60,442 bases of DNA from NCBI GenBank assembly GCA_011049545.1, contig DRHQ01000020.1, forward strand, positions 1 through 60,442. Reading direction: 5' to 3'. The position numbers and the translations under genes were made by a program. Below, piece after piece: positions 8,894 to 18,728 of this stretch (its first letter is position 1; each line of letters opens with the position of its first letter). The DNA comes from Candidatus Aminicenantota bacterium. Its GTDB lineage: Bacteria; Acidobacteriota; Aminicenantia; Aminicenantales; Aminicenantaceae. A model generated the notes under the pieces. The model ran no database searches and was not told the DNA's origin. It saw nothing but the letters and a program-made list of their open reading frames with translations.

Positions 8894-9271
8894 CTATTTT
8901 AAGATTTCCATCGCTCTGTCGATGTCTGAAACATCAAGAATAACCGCAGTGCTGCCCGCTTTCTTGGTGAGGGTTCCATAGCAATATTCGATATTTACTC
9001 CCTTGTTTCCCAACTTAGAGGCAACATCAGCTAAAGCTCCGGGTCTGTTTTCGAGTTCAACCTTGAGAACATCCCTCAAATCTGTCGTATAATCCGCCTT
9101 GGATAGTACTTTCATGGCTTTGTTAGTATTATTCACATAAAGCATGGCTGCATCCTGGAAGACCCCAATAGCTTCGATGTTAACTTTATTCTCAGCCAGG
9201 TAACTGCACAGCTCCCCTAAAGTGGAAGGGCGGTTTTCCAGGACAACAAAAATCTCGGTAATTTTTTCCAT
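8894..9271 (-). CDS. Tandem ACT-domain protein
   Basis: 125 residues from the second ATG (9271), which has GGAGG six bases upstream; the earlier ATG at 9283 overlaps that Shine-Dalgarno. Two ACT domains: residues about 4-65 (FVVLENRPSTLGELCSYLAE) and about 70-125 (VELENRPGALADVASKLGN), each with the ligand-contacting N-R-P-(S/G)-x-L motif. Stand-alone double ACT proteins bind amino acids and act as regulators; the ligand cannot be read from sequence. It lies downstream of the DHODH-like gene on the same strand, with a hairpin repeat between them. Confidence 0.8.
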   Translation of the reverse strand: MEKITEIFVVLENRPSTLGELCSYLAENKVNIEAIGVFQDAAMLYVNNTNKAMKVLSKADYTTDLRDVLKVELENRPGALADVASKLGNKGVNIEYCYGTLTKKAGSTAVILDVSDIDRAMEILK

Positions 9272-9359
9272 GTTTTCCTCCATTTTTTATTGAATAATTC
9301 AGGTTAATTAATTCTTGCCAGAATTCCCATAAAAATGTTGCCCATGGGATCAGGCTTTG

Positions 9360-9441
9360 TTGGGGTCAGGCCTTGCCATTGAGACTGATATCTTTCTGCC
9401 CTTATCACCCAAGCTTTCCCATTGATAAGGCCTGGCCCCAA
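9360..9441. repeat. Inverted-repeat element (82 bp)
   Basis: TTGGGGTCAGGCCTT at 9360-9374 faces AAGGCCTGGCCCCAA at 9427-9441, 14 of 15 paired, with about 52 bp between. It is related in sequence to the ATGGGGCC palindromes. It sits downstream of the DHODH-like gene and may work as its terminator or be a small mobile repeat. Confidence 0.65.
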
Positions 9442-9525
9442 ATTGGCCTTAAACATTTAATGACTCCAAAGCTAAAACTCTAAGAAATAAACAAAAAAGC
9501 GCAAGTTTTGCAAGTCTGATCCCAA

Positions 9526-10518
9526 TCATTTTGCTCTTGTAAAGGTTTTTAAATACTGGGCCCGGAAATAAGCGTCTGCTTCGCCAACGCCTTTAAAAGT
9601 CAGCTCTTGCTTTTTGAAAGAAAGCTCTCCTTTGAAATCATCGATGGTTGCATTTTTATTTTTCTCCATCCATACCTCAACTTCGTTAAGAAGACTTTTT
9701 ATAACCTTGAATTTTTGCTCATAAATAATAGTACAGACTTGAACGGCCGAAGCTCCTGCCAGAATTTGCTTAATCACATCCTCAGCTTTGCGCACTCCCC
9801 CAGAAGCGGATACATCACAATCAACTCTCCCAGCTATAAGAGCCACCCATCTTAGGGATTGATAGAAATTTCCTTTGCCGATCACATTTCTTGTCTTGAG
9901 GTTTTTTAAATCAATATCAGGTTCTACGAACCAATTGAAAAAAACAAGCGCATCACAGCCAGCTCTTGCCAGCTTGTATCCTAGGTAAGGAATAGAAGTC
10001 AGCTGTGACATCAATTTTACGGCTACCGGGATAGAAACAGCCTTTTTGACTTCTTCCAGGATCTTCAGATGATATTCCTCATATTCTGCTCCAGGAGAGT
10101 CAAGACCAATAGGAAGAAAATATATATTTAGCTCCAGTCCATCAGCCCCGGCTTCCTCGAACTGTCGGGCAAAGCTTGACCACAGCCTGGGTGATTGACA
10201 ATTAATGCTGGCTATAATCGGGATATTTATCTCTTTTTTTGCCTCCTCGATCATCTGACATGTTTTCTCTGGAGCATATTCCAACAATCCTCCTCTTCTT
10301 AGATAATCAAGGGCTTCAGGATAGATAATTCCCTCTTTTCCTTCTTCATCTTCTTTTATCAGGAATTGCTCCTCATAGATGGACTTTAGGACCACTGCTC
10401 CTGCACCGGCTTCATAGCATCGAATAATTCCTTCAGTAGTTTTCGTTATATCACTACTGGAAACGATTATCGGATTCCGGAGTTTTAGTCCCATATAAGT
10501 TGTGGCTAAATCTGCCAT
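9526..10518 (-). CDS. Dihydroorotate dehydrogenase-like FMN protein
   Basis: 330 residues, TIM-barrel FMN family. Visible features are the N-terminal LKLRNPIIVSSSD, an ASINC segment where PyrD has its substrate loop, a phosphate-binding SASGGVR near residue 235 and ILAGASAVQVCTIIY near the end. These match the family annotated as 'dihydroorotate dehydrogenase-like', which differs from PyrD and occurs in genomes that also have a true PyrD. No pyrimidine genes are nearby, so pyrimidine synthesis is not supported. The gene lies 11 bp downstream of the VPS10-type gene on the same strand. Confidence 0.75.
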   Translation of the reverse strand: MADLATTYMGLKLRNPIIVSSSDITKTTEGIIRCYEAGAGAVVLKSIYEEQFLIKEDEEGKEGIIYPEALDYLRRGGLLEYAPEKTCQMIEEAKKEINIPIIASINCQSPRLWSSFARQFEEAGADGLELNIYFLPIGLDSPGAEYEEYHLKILEEVKKAVSIPVAVKLMSQLTSIPYLGYKLARAGCDALVFFNWFVEPDIDLKNLKTRNVIGKGNFYQSLRWVALIAGRVDCDVSASGGVRKAEDVIKQILAGASAVQVCTIIYEQKFKVIKSLLNEVEVWMEKNKNATIDDFKGELSFKKQELTFKGVGEADAYFRAQYLKTFTRAK

Positions 10519-10529
10519 TCTCTCCTCCG

Positions 10530-13500
10530 CTATTTTATTTCGAATTTTATCGGATCGGGAACAAGGAGTGAGGGCACCTTGTGTTTTATCAATTCATTAT
10601 TGATCTCTTTTACTGTTTGGCCCAAATATTGATTCGCTTTAGCCAAACCAGATTTAAACTCTTTCTCCAGCTCGTCAAAATACTGTACCTGTGCCTTTGT
10701 AGGCGAGGCATTCGCTCCATCTATAGAACCGAAAAGACTCCTCAGCCTTTCCCCAAGACGCGCTTCTGCATTCAAACGAGAACTTCCTTCAGGACGGGCC
10801 AGCATGTTTTGGATGGATTTAATTTCCTTCAGGTGATTATCTACAGCTTCAAGAACCTCTTTCGGAAATTTTTCTTCTTGTTTTTTAATGGTTTTTTTCC
10901 TCTCTTCAAGCTGCTCCTTCAGCATATCCAGAGCGCTAAGTCCATCGTTTACAAAAGACCGCATGTCTCTGATTCTGCGAGTGTACTCTAGCTGAAGAGC
11001 AAGGTCATCCGAGGAAACCTTAACCGTAGGATCAAGCTGGACTTTAACAGGCTTTTCATAGACCTGATCTTTTAAAGTAAGCCGCACTGAATAAATATCA
11101 GGTAAAACCTGTGGTCCCCGGGGCCCTCTACCAAAAAAATCCTCTTCTGCTTTGCGCTCTCGACGAGGACGGGCAGCCTCGAAACGGAGATCCCAGGCAA
11201 TTCGGTTCAGGCCAGCTTCTCTTGGAAATTTTTTCAGCTCCCTAATAACCTTTCCTGATTTATCCAGGATTTCAATCTTTATTTCCGCTTTTTTATCCAG
11301 CTTCTCTTTGAGGTAATAGGTGATCAGGGCGCCGTAGGAAGGATTGGGCCCTCTGAAAACCTTATCCCCTATTCCATAGCGAGTCGGTTTAGATGTGTGG
11401 CGCGTTGCTGGGCGAACAGCGAAGAGATAGGCTGGCTTTTTTAGCACATTCGAAGATATCTCCTGAAGGAACGACACATCATCAAAAATCCAGATGCTTC
11501 TCCCATGAGTTCCGAGGATGAGATCGTTCTCTTTTGAGTGAACCAGGATATCGTGCACTGCAACCGTAGGCAGGTTTTTCATATGGAGCTTCATCCATTC
11601 GTTTCCGCCAGTAAATGAGACATAAAGCCCTAACTCTGTTCCAGCGTAAATAACTTTCGAGTTTTTTGGATCTTCCCTTAACACCCAGACATAGGCATTT
11701 TCAGGAAGATCTCCGGTGATATTCTTCCAGGTTCGCCCAAAATCTGTCGTTTTAAACACATAGGGACCGAAATCATCCAACATGTGCCGGTCAAATGTAC
11801 AATAGGCAACTCCCGCCGATGTGCTGGACGGCTCAACGTGAGACACTGACGAAAAAGGCGGCAATTTAGGAACCTTATCGATGACATTCTTCCATGTTTC
11901 ACCACCATTCACAGATACATGGAGGTTGCCATCATCGGTTCCTGCCCAGAGGACTCCGGGCTGAATCGGCGATTCCGACAAGCTGATTATGGTGCAATGG
12001 AATTCTGCCGTTGTATTTTCTGGCCAGACTGGACCACCAGCAGATTTCTGTTTTTTCGGATCGTTCGTCGTCAAGTCAGGACTTATAACCTCCCAGCTAG
12101 AGCCGAAATCAGTGGATTTGAACACCACGTTTCCTCCAACATATATTCTTTCCGGATCGTGAGGCGAGGAGATGATAGGTGCATTCCAGTGGAACCTGTA
12201 TTTAAGAGCGGAAGCCGGCGCTCCATCTGACCGGCGCGCCTGAGGGCTTACATTTTGCTGTTCACGGGTTCTCATGTCCGTTCTCATCACATTCCCCCCC
12301 TGGGATTCCGTCAGGAAAATCTCGGGATTATTAGGATGGACAACGATATGAAAACCATCGCCAAAACTGATCATCCTCCAATCATCATTCAAAATTCCAA
12401 AGGGCTCTTTGTTGCGGCTCGGTCCATACCACGTGCCGTTATCCTGAAGTCCTCCGCCAACATAATAGAAGGGCTTGCGGTTATCGGCATATATCTGATA
12501 GAACTGGCCTAAAGGAAAGTTGTTGACGTATTCCCAGGTTTTTCCTCTATCATAGGAAACACATATGCCGCCATCCTGTCCCTGCCAGATCCGGTTCGGA
12601 TTCTCGGGATCAATCCACAGAGAGTGAAAATCGACGTGGGTGGAGGCAGATATGCGTTTAAAATTTTCGCCTCCGTCTATGGAAAGGAGAAGCCTCGAGG
12701 ATACTGCATAAACCCGGTTTTCATCTGCAGGGTCTACTCTCAGGTCAGTATAGTAGAAGCCTCGGGAAACAATCTTATTATCCTTGGAGACCAGTCGGAA
12801 GGTCTCTCCTCGATCATCAGAACGATAAAGTGTTCCTTCTTTAGATGCAGTCATTACATAGACCACCTCAGGATTACTTTGAGAGACTTTAATCCCGATC
12901 CGGCCCACAAGTTTTGGCAGTCCCACGGTTATTTTCTTCCAGCTCCGGCCGCCATCTATAGACCTGTAAACTCCACCTTTTTCGTCCCCGCTGGTAAAAG
13001 TCCAGGGTTTTCGCTCAAAAAGCCATAAAGCAGCATAAACAATGTTGGGATTTTGGGGATTGATATCCATGTCTGCAACACCGTGGTGCTCACCTAAGTA
13101 AAGGACTTTTTCCCATTTTTTTCCGCCGTCTGTGGACATAAACACACCTCGCATTTTGTTAGGACCAAAAGCATGACCCAAAGCACCAACATAGATGATG
13201 TTTGGATTTTTGGGATTAATGACGATACGCGAGATGCGTTCTGTATCCTGGAGTCCCATATGCCACCAGGTTTTTCCGCCATCCGGGGACTTGTAGACTC
13301 CGTTCCCAAAGGAGATACTGTTGCGAACGTTTGCCTCCCCAGTTCCGGCATAGATCACATCGGGATTGCCTGGCTCGAGGGCCAGGTCTCCTATGGAGGC
13401 CACCGGCTGCTTGTCAAAAATTGGCTTCCAGGTTATACCGCCGTTCGTTGTTTTCCAGATTCCACCTGATGCAGTCCCCACATAAACAATTTTTGGATTT

Positions 13501-13709
13501 CCAGGCACACCTTCGATATCAGTTGTCCTGCCCATCATATTGGCTGGACCGATATTTCGCCATTCAAGATGCCCAAAAAGAGCCGGATTAATACTCCCTT
13601 TCTTCGCTGAAGTACTTTCGCGCTGAGTTCGGGCCACTGCCATCTGTAAAACCAAGCCCATTATAAATAAAAGAACAAAACCTCTCTTGAAATTGCGGCT
13701 AATTATCAT
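10530..13709 (-). CDS. Secreted VPS10/BNR-repeat (sortilin-like) protein A
   Basis: 1059 residues from the ATG at 13709, which has AAGGAG upstream and begins a signal peptide ending near VARTQ; the longer frame adds residues from repeat DNA. The body is a many-bladed propeller with repeated BNR/Asp-box motifs (S-x-D-x-G-x-x-W), for example SPDGGKTW, STDGGKKW and SIDGGRSW. The last third has an Ig-like FlgD-type segment (KIEILDKSGKVIRELK) and a helical C-terminus. In Acidobacteria and Bacteroidetes such proteins are annotated 'glycosyl hydrolase' without biochemical proof. A paralogue lies at 15519-18695. Extracytoplasmic; ligand or substrate unknown. Confidence 0.8.
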   Translation of the reverse strand: MIISRNFKRGFVLLFIMGLVLQMAVARTQRESTSAKKGSINPALFGHLEWRNIGPANMMGRTTDIEGVPGNPKIVYVGTASGGIWKTTNGGITWKPIFDKQPVASIGDLALEPGNPDVIYAGTGEANVRNSISFGNGVYKSPDGGKTWWHMGLQDTERISRIVINPKNPNIIYVGALGHAFGPNKMRGVFMSTDGGKKWEKVLYLGEHHGVADMDINPQNPNIVYAALWLFERKPWTFTSGDEKGGVYRSIDGGRSWKKITVGLPKLVGRIGIKVSQSNPEVVYVMTASKEGTLYRSDDRGETFRLVSKDNKIVSRGFYYTDLRVDPADENRVYAVSSRLLLSIDGGENFKRISASTHVDFHSLWIDPENPNRIWQGQDGGICVSYDRGKTWEYVNNFPLGQFYQIYADNRKPFYYVGGGLQDNGTWYGPSRNKEPFGILNDDWRMISFGDGFHIVVHPNNPEIFLTESQGGNVMRTDMRTREQQNVSPQARRSDGAPASALKYRFHWNAPIISSPHDPERIYVGGNVVFKSTDFGSSWEVISPDLTTNDPKKQKSAGGPVWPENTTAEFHCTIISLSESPIQPGVLWAGTDDGNLHVSVNGGETWKNVIDKVPKLPPFSSVSHVEPSSTSAGVAYCTFDRHMLDDFGPYVFKTTDFGRTWKNITGDLPENAYVWVLREDPKNSKVIYAGTELGLYVSFTGGNEWMKLHMKNLPTVAVHDILVHSKENDLILGTHGRSIWIFDDVSFLQEISSNVLKKPAYLFAVRPATRHTSKPTRYGIGDKVFRGPNPSYGALITYYLKEKLDKKAEIKIEILDKSGKVIRELKKFPREAGLNRIAWDLRFEAARPRRERKAEEDFFGRGPRGPQVLPDIYSVRLTLKDQVYEKPVKVQLDPTVKVSSDDLALQLEYTRRIRDMRSFVNDGLSALDMLKEQLEERKKTIKKQEEKFPKEVLEAVDNHLKEIKSIQNMLARPEGSSRLNAEARLGERLRSLFGSIDGANASPTKAQVQYFDELEKEFKSGLAKANQYLGQTVKEINNELIKHKVPSLLVPDPIKFEIK

Positions 13710-13760
13710 AACAATTCTCCTTTTAAGTCCTGGGCTAAGTACAAAAGTTGCATTATACCC

Positions 13761-13916
13761 TGTCATTGCGAGAAGCACAGAAGATTCCTTCGCTTTACTC
13801 GGAACAGGCTGTGCAATCTCATTTTATTTATATATCATTGCGAGGAGTGAAGCGACGCGGCAATCTCAACCTTTTTTCATGAGATTGCTTCGCCCCTACG
13901 GGGCTCGCAATGACAT
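13761..13916. repeat. CATTGCGAGG-type repeat block
   Basis: Contains TGTCATTGCGAGAAGC, then CATTGCGAGGAGTGAAGCGA with GCGGCAATCTCAACC, and the inverted partner GAGATTGCTTCG...GCTCGCAATGACA. The arms form a long hairpin. Related blocks are at 42388-42502 and 53512-53663, with a fragment at about 49822. It lies upstream of VPS10-like protein A. Confidence 0.75.
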
Positions 13917-13937
13917 ATGCAAATAATCATCTCTATA

Positions 13938-13964
13938 AAAAAATGGAGCCTGGCCCCATTTTTA
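13938..13964. repeat. ATGGGGCC-family palindrome
   Basis: Core ATGGAGCCTGGCCCCAT with flanking A and T runs, directly downstream of the glcD-type gene (minus strand). As RNA it would be a GC stem followed by U residues, consistent with a terminator role. Confidence 0.65.
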
Positions 13965-13967
13965 TAT

Positions 13968-15386
13968 CTAATCAAAGATTTTATTCGGATTAAGAATATG
14001 GTTAGGATCAAAGAGATGCTTTATCCCTTTCATCAGCTGAATCTCTTCCTCCTCCAGCGTATAGGAGAGAAAAGGCTTTTTTACTATACCTATGCCGTGT
14101 TCGCCAGAAATGGCACCACTCCTGGTTTTAGAGTCCCTGTACAATTCCTGGCGTACTTTATCAATCTTCTCCTTCCATTCCTCCTCTGGAACTGGGATGA
14201 TTTTTCCATTCTCGAGGCGCGCCTTCATGATATGTGTATGAACATTTCCATCTGCAGCATGGCCAAAGGTAGGAAGCCAGATTCCATATTTTTGAGAGGT
14301 CTCATGAACTTTTCTTACATGCTTTGAAATCTCAGCCCTGGGAACAACAATATCGAGAATTTCGATTGTATATGCCTTAATTGCCTCGTAGATTTTGCTG
14401 CGGATATCCAAGACATTCTTCTGCTTTTCAGGACTATCAGCAACATAAACATCGAGAGCTCCTTTTTCCATACAGATCTCTGCCACCATCTCAGACAGCC
14501 TGTCCAATTCTTCTTCGCTTGAAGCATCAACTATAATCAGAAGGTGGGTACTCCCTTGAGAACAGGGCCATTCCTTTTTTAGGAATTCCTCAGTTATATG
14601 GATGACTTCCAGTTCCACGAACTCTACAGCCACCGGCAGTATCTTTCGCTTTATCAAAAGAGGCACGGTTTCAATCGCATTATCTAAATCATCATAGGGG
14701 ATGATAAGAGATCTCGCTGCCTGTGCGGGTGGCATGAGCTGGATCGTGGCTTTGGTGATAATTCCAAGAGTCCCCTCAGAACCGATCATTAAATTAAGTA
14801 AATTATACCCTGTGCTGCTTTTCATGAGTTTGCCGCCGAGGTGAATGATGGTGCCAGAAGGCAGGACGACTTCTAATCCTCGCACATAATTTCTGATGAC
14901 GCCGTATTTAACAGCACGGCTTCCTCCCGCATTGGTGGCAATAACACCTCCAATCATAGCACTCTCCTCCCCCGGGTGGGGAGGGAAGAAAAGCCCTGCC
15001 TGTTCAACAGCACTGTAGAAATCCATTAAAGTAACTCCTGCCTCGGCAACTGCCATCTGATTATCAAGGTCTATCTCCAGGATCTTATTCATGTTCTCTA
15101 GGGAAAGTACAATTCCCCCAAAGGAAGGCACACATCCACCACAAAGCCCTGTTGCTCCTCCCCTGGGAGTCACTGGAATCATTTCATTGTTTGCCAGGCG
15201 GATTATCTCTGCTACCTCCTCTGTTTTCTTCGGCTTGATCACCATTTCCGGCATTTGGGCGATGTCTGTAAGCGAGAATTCATCATGACCGTAATCTATC
15301 ATTTTTTCGGAATCCTGAGTCAGGTTTCCTTTTCCAACGATTTTTTCCAGCTTTGCTGCTATATCTTCATTGATTTTTTTATACAT
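13968..15386 (-). CDS. FAD-linked oxidase, glycolate oxidase / D-lactate dehydrogenase type (GlcD-like)
   Basis: 472 residues, the usual GlcD length. N-terminal FAD-binding PCMH domain with the PRGGATGLCGGCVP loop at residues 74-87, PHPGEESAMIGGVIATNAGG and SSTGYNLLNLMIGSEGTLG. C-terminal FAD-oxidase domain with the family His-rich stretch (FGHAADGNVHTH) and terminal GEHGIGIVKK. Reaction: oxidation of a 2-hydroxyacid such as glycolate or D-lactate to the 2-oxoacid, passing electrons to a partner. No GlcE or GlcF subunit is adjacent, which fits a stand-alone or remote-partner enzyme. It lies between the two VPS10-type paralogues, same strand, separated by repeat DNA. Confidence 0.87.
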   Translation of the reverse strand: MYKKINEDIAAKLEKIVGKGNLTQDSEKMIDYGHDEFSLTDIAQMPEMVIKPKKTEEVAEIIRLANNEMIPVTPRGGATGLCGGCVPSFGGIVLSLENMNKILEIDLDNQMAVAEAGVTLMDFYSAVEQAGLFFPPHPGEESAMIGGVIATNAGGSRAVKYGVIRNYVRGLEVVLPSGTIIHLGGKLMKSSTGYNLLNLMIGSEGTLGIITKATIQLMPPAQAARSLIIPYDDLDNAIETVPLLIKRKILPVAVEFVELEVIHITEEFLKKEWPCSQGSTHLLIIVDASSEEELDRLSEMVAEICMEKGALDVYVADSPEKQKNVLDIRSKIYEAIKAYTIEILDIVVPRAEISKHVRKVHETSQKYGIWLPTFGHAADGNVHTHIMKARLENGKIIPVPEEEWKEKIDKVRQELYRDSKTRSGAISGEHGIGIVKKPFLSYTLEEEEIQLMKGIKHLFDPNHILNPNKIFD

Positions 15387-15401
15387 GATTAATCCATTAA
15401 A

Positions 15402-15521
15402 GGTGGGCTTGATGAATCAAGCCCCTACAAAATAATCCTTACTCTTTTTTCAACTGGCTGCATCTTTTCTCTCTTTTAACCTATATAGTTTTCAAAGGTA
15501 GCTTGATAAATCAAGCCTCTA
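15402..15521. repeat. Two GGGCTTGAT-family repeats upstream of glcD-type gene
   Basis: Units at 15402-15428 (canonical) and 15496-15521 (degenerate, GGTAGCTTGATAAATCAAGCC). The second overlaps the end of the downstream-facing VPS10 gene and contains its TAG stop codon (15519-15521). Confidence 0.8.
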
Positions 15522-18500
15522 CTCTTTTATTATAATTGCTGGAATTTCTGCTTTCCTTACTAACTTATTGAAATCAGGAAGGTCTTTTTTCAAAATGTCT
15601 TTTAACCTTGATAGCTGTTGATCAGCCTTGGCGGACAACTCTTTAAAAACTTCATAGGATTGGTCTGTTGGGCGAGCGTCTGCGCTCGAAACAATCCCAG
15701 CCAATGCTGCAATCTTATTATCTAGCTTGATGGGATAATTGAGAGGATCCTGGCGGCTCTTGGATTTTGACTGGATGAGAACATCTTCTGCTGAAGAGAG
15801 CTTTTGCTTGAGTATCTTTGCTGCTTCGATAACCTCCTTTCCTCTCTCGTGTTCCTTAACCTTCCCTGAAAGTACATCTATCTGTTTTTTGACATCGCGT
15901 AATCGATTTATGGCCTGGTTTACTTCTGTTATTTTGTCTCTGATTTTGACAAGAAAATCATACTGCTCCTGGTATTCTTCTTGAGTGGTCAAAAGACGAG
16001 GATCTTTTTTCCATTGCCAGCTTTCCATCTTCATTTTTTCACCGACTGTAAGTTTAACCTGGTAAACCCCTGGCACTGCAACCGGTCCGTTAAGCATCCC
16101 GCCCCAGAGAATAGCTTTCGGAACCCGTTCGGCGTCAGGATAGCGCATATTCCAGACAAAGCGATTCATTCCCGCTTCAGCCGAAACATATTGAGGTCCG
16201 CTTCTTTGAAACCTTGAAGCAGGAGTGTGTTCGGGCTCTGGTTCTTCCCTTTTTCTACTCTTAAATTTCCGGATTAAATTTCCCTCAGCGTCCAAGAATT
16301 CAAGTGTCACTGCCTCCTTTGGCTTTTCCTTAAAGTAATAATAGACGACCGCACCACTGGGCGGATTCTGCCCGACATTTGGCCTGGGGAAGCCTCTTCC
16401 CCTCATACGGTAGGCATCACGGGGCGTAAAGAGAAACATTTCTGATTTTGCGACTGCATCTGTGATCTGATGCAGAGGAGTCAGATCATCCAGAATCCAG
16501 AACGAGCGTCCGTGTGTGGCAACGACAAGGTCATCCCTTTTGAATACCAAATCATGGATAGGGACGACCGGCAGGTTAAGCTGAAGGGATTGCCAGTTTG
16601 AGCCATCGTCAAACGAGACAAAAACACCAGTCTCTGTGCCTGCATACAGAAGCCCTTTCCTTTTTTGATCTTCGCGCACCACACGAACAAATGTATTATT
16701 CGGAAGACCATTCGTAATTTTCTTCCAGGATTTGCCATAATTAGCGGTTTTATAGATATATGGCTTGAAATCGTCAAGCTCATGGCGGTCAACTGCGATG
16801 TAAGCCGTGGCTTGATCATAGGTTGAAGGTTCAATCGAACTGATCAAGCTCCACGCCGGCAAATCTCTTGGAGTGATTCTCTCCCAATTCTTTCCACCGT
16901 TCTTGGTGATACTGACTACCCCGTCATCCGTGCCAACCCAGAGAGTGCTAGGGTTGTGGTATGATTGAGCCAGGGCAAATATTGTGCAGTAGTACTCAAC
17001 GCTCGTGTTATCATGTGTGATCGGACCACCAGAGGGCTTCTGCTTAGTCTTGTCATTCCGGGTAAGATCAGGACTGATGATTTCCCAGCTTTGTCCTTCG
17101 TTTTTTGTTTTAAAAATGACCTGGGCTGCATGATAAAGGACATCGGAATCAAACTTTGAGACGAGGATCGGGGCTGTCCACTGGAAGCGGTATTTTAAAA
17201 GACCTGCTCCCCAGCCCATAGGGTTTTCTGGCCAAGCACTAATAATTCTCGTCTCACGCGTTTTGTAATCCCAGCGTGTGATCAGCCCACCGTAACTTCC
17301 CGCATAGACAATGTTTGGATTGTCGTGGCGGGGGGCAATGTGACCACTTTCCCCACCGCCGACAGAGTGCCAATCCTGCTTATCTATACCGCTTCCCGTT
17401 GTTCGACTGGCAATACGAACCGTACTGTTATCCTGCTGGGCTCCGTAAACTCGGTAAGGAAAATAGCTATCGGTAATTACATGGTAAAACTGGGCGGTCG
17501 GCTGATTATCCTGTGCTGTCCAGGAAACCCCGCTGTTATAAGTCACATTAGCACCACCGTCATTCGAATTTATCATCCTGGCGGGATTTTCAGGGTCGAT
17601 CCATAAATCATGATTATCGCCGTGAGGAACTCGAATAGAAGAATAGGTTTTCCCTCCATCCACAGAACGGTAGAAAGCAGTGTTGAGTACATAAACGGTT
17701 TCTGCATCTTTGGGATCAGCATAAATTCGGCTGTAATAGAAAGCACGCTGGCGCAAGCGACGTTCTTCATTCACTCTACGCCAGGTTTCACCTCCATCAT
17801 CTGAACGAAAAACACCACCATCTTTAGCTTCGATAATGGCCCAGACGCGATCATGCTTTGCTGGCGAAACTGCGACACCTATTTTACCCAGCATGCCCTT
17901 GGGAAGTCCCTTGTTTCGGGAAATCTCATTCCATGTATCCCCTCCATCTGTCGATTTGAAGAGGCCGCATCCCGGCCCTCCGCTAGAAAGACTATAAGGA
18001 GTACGGAAAAATTCCCAAAGGGCAGCATACATTATCCTCGGATTTGAGGGATCAAAGACCAGATCAACCGCACCGGTCTTGTTATCCCTGAAGAGAACTT
18101 TCTCCCAAGTCTTGCCGCCATCTTTGGTGCGGAATACCCCTCTTTCCTGATTGGGACCATAGATATGACCGAGAGCCGCAACATAAACAATGTCAGGATT
18201 TTGAGGATGGATGCGTATCCTGGAGATCTGGTTTGTATCACTCAAGCCGACTTGCTTCCATGTTTTTCCTGCATCATTGGATTTATACATACCATCGCCA
18301 TGGGAAACATTGCCACGCATCGGCACTTCGCCCATGCCTACATAGACTATATTCGGATCCCACTCTGAAACAGCAATGGCTCCCACTGAACCGGTTTTGA
18401 AGAAGCCATCAGAGACAGGTTTCCAATTAAGGCCTCCATCTTCTGTTTTCCAGACACCTCCACCGGTTACTCCAAAATAATAAGTATAAGGTTGGCTGGG

Positions 18501-18695
18501 AATACCAGCTACCGCTGTCACACGACCACCTCGATAGGGTCCGATACAACGCCACTTCATTTCTTTATAAAGACTCGGATCATATCGACTGATTTTTTTT
18601 GATCTTTGGGGAGCACTCCACGCGGGAGAACTCAAGATACTGCATATAAAAAAGAAAACGGAAAAAATAGCCAATAGTATTCTAATTTTTTTCAT
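15519..18695 (-). CDS. Secreted VPS10/BNR-repeat (sortilin-like) protein B
   Basis: 1058 residues from the ATG at 18695, preceded by AAAGGAGG about 11 bases upstream and starting a signal peptide (MKKIRILLAIFSVFFFICS) with cleavage near WSA. Asp-box repeats recur throughout (SNDAGKTW, TKDGGKTW, STDGGDTW, SDDGGETW). The layout is the same as protein A, including an Ig-like segment (TLEFLDAEGNLIRKF), an RFVWNMRYPDA segment and a helical C-terminus, so the two are paralogues. The stop codon lies within a palindromic repeat, so the final residues may have been reset by that repeat. Extracytoplasmic; a hydrolase function is not shown by sequence alone. Confidence 0.8.
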   Translation of the reverse strand: MKKIRILLAIFSVFFFICSILSSPAWSAPQRSKKISRYDPSLYKEMKWRCIGPYRGGRVTAVAGIPSQPYTYYFGVTGGGVWKTEDGGLNWKPVSDGFFKTGSVGAIAVSEWDPNIVYVGMGEVPMRGNVSHGDGMYKSNDAGKTWKQVGLSDTNQISRIRIHPQNPDIVYVAALGHIYGPNQERGVFRTKDGGKTWEKVLFRDNKTGAVDLVFDPSNPRIMYAALWEFFRTPYSLSSGGPGCGLFKSTDGGDTWNEISRNKGLPKGMLGKIGVAVSPAKHDRVWAIIEAKDGGVFRSDDGGETWRRVNEERRLRQRAFYYSRIYADPKDAETVYVLNTAFYRSVDGGKTYSSIRVPHGDNHDLWIDPENPARMINSNDGGANVTYNSGVSWTAQDNQPTAQFYHVITDSYFPYRVYGAQQDNSTVRIASRTTGSGIDKQDWHSVGGGESGHIAPRHDNPNIVYAGSYGGLITRWDYKTRETRIISAWPENPMGWGAGLLKYRFQWTAPILVSKFDSDVLYHAAQVIFKTKNEGQSWEIISPDLTRNDKTKQKPSGGPITHDNTSVEYYCTIFALAQSYHNPSTLWVGTDDGVVSITKNGGKNWERITPRDLPAWSLISSIEPSTYDQATAYIAVDRHELDDFKPYIYKTANYGKSWKKITNGLPNNTFVRVVREDQKRKGLLYAGTETGVFVSFDDGSNWQSLQLNLPVVPIHDLVFKRDDLVVATHGRSFWILDDLTPLHQITDAVAKSEMFLFTPRDAYRMRGRGFPRPNVGQNPPSGAVVYYYFKEKPKEAVTLEFLDAEGNLIRKFKSRKREEPEPEHTPASRFQRSGPQYVSAEAGMNRFVWNMRYPDAERVPKAILWGGMLNGPVAVPGVYQVKLTVGEKMKMESWQWKKDPRLLTTQEEYQEQYDFLVKIRDKITEVNQAINRLRDVKKQIDVLSGKVKEHERGKEVIEAAKILKQKLSSAEDVLIQSKSKSRQDPLNYPIKLDNKIAALAGIVSSADARPTDQSYEVFKELSAKADQQLSRLKDILKKDLPDFNKLVRKAEIPAIIIKE

Positions 18696-18728
18696 GAGTA
18701 AATATCCCTCCTTTGAAACATTTCTCAT

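Noticed and set aside
9526-10518. Pyrimidine biosynthesis PyrD
   Set aside because: The sequence belongs to the DHODH-like side family and no pyrimidine genes are adjacent.
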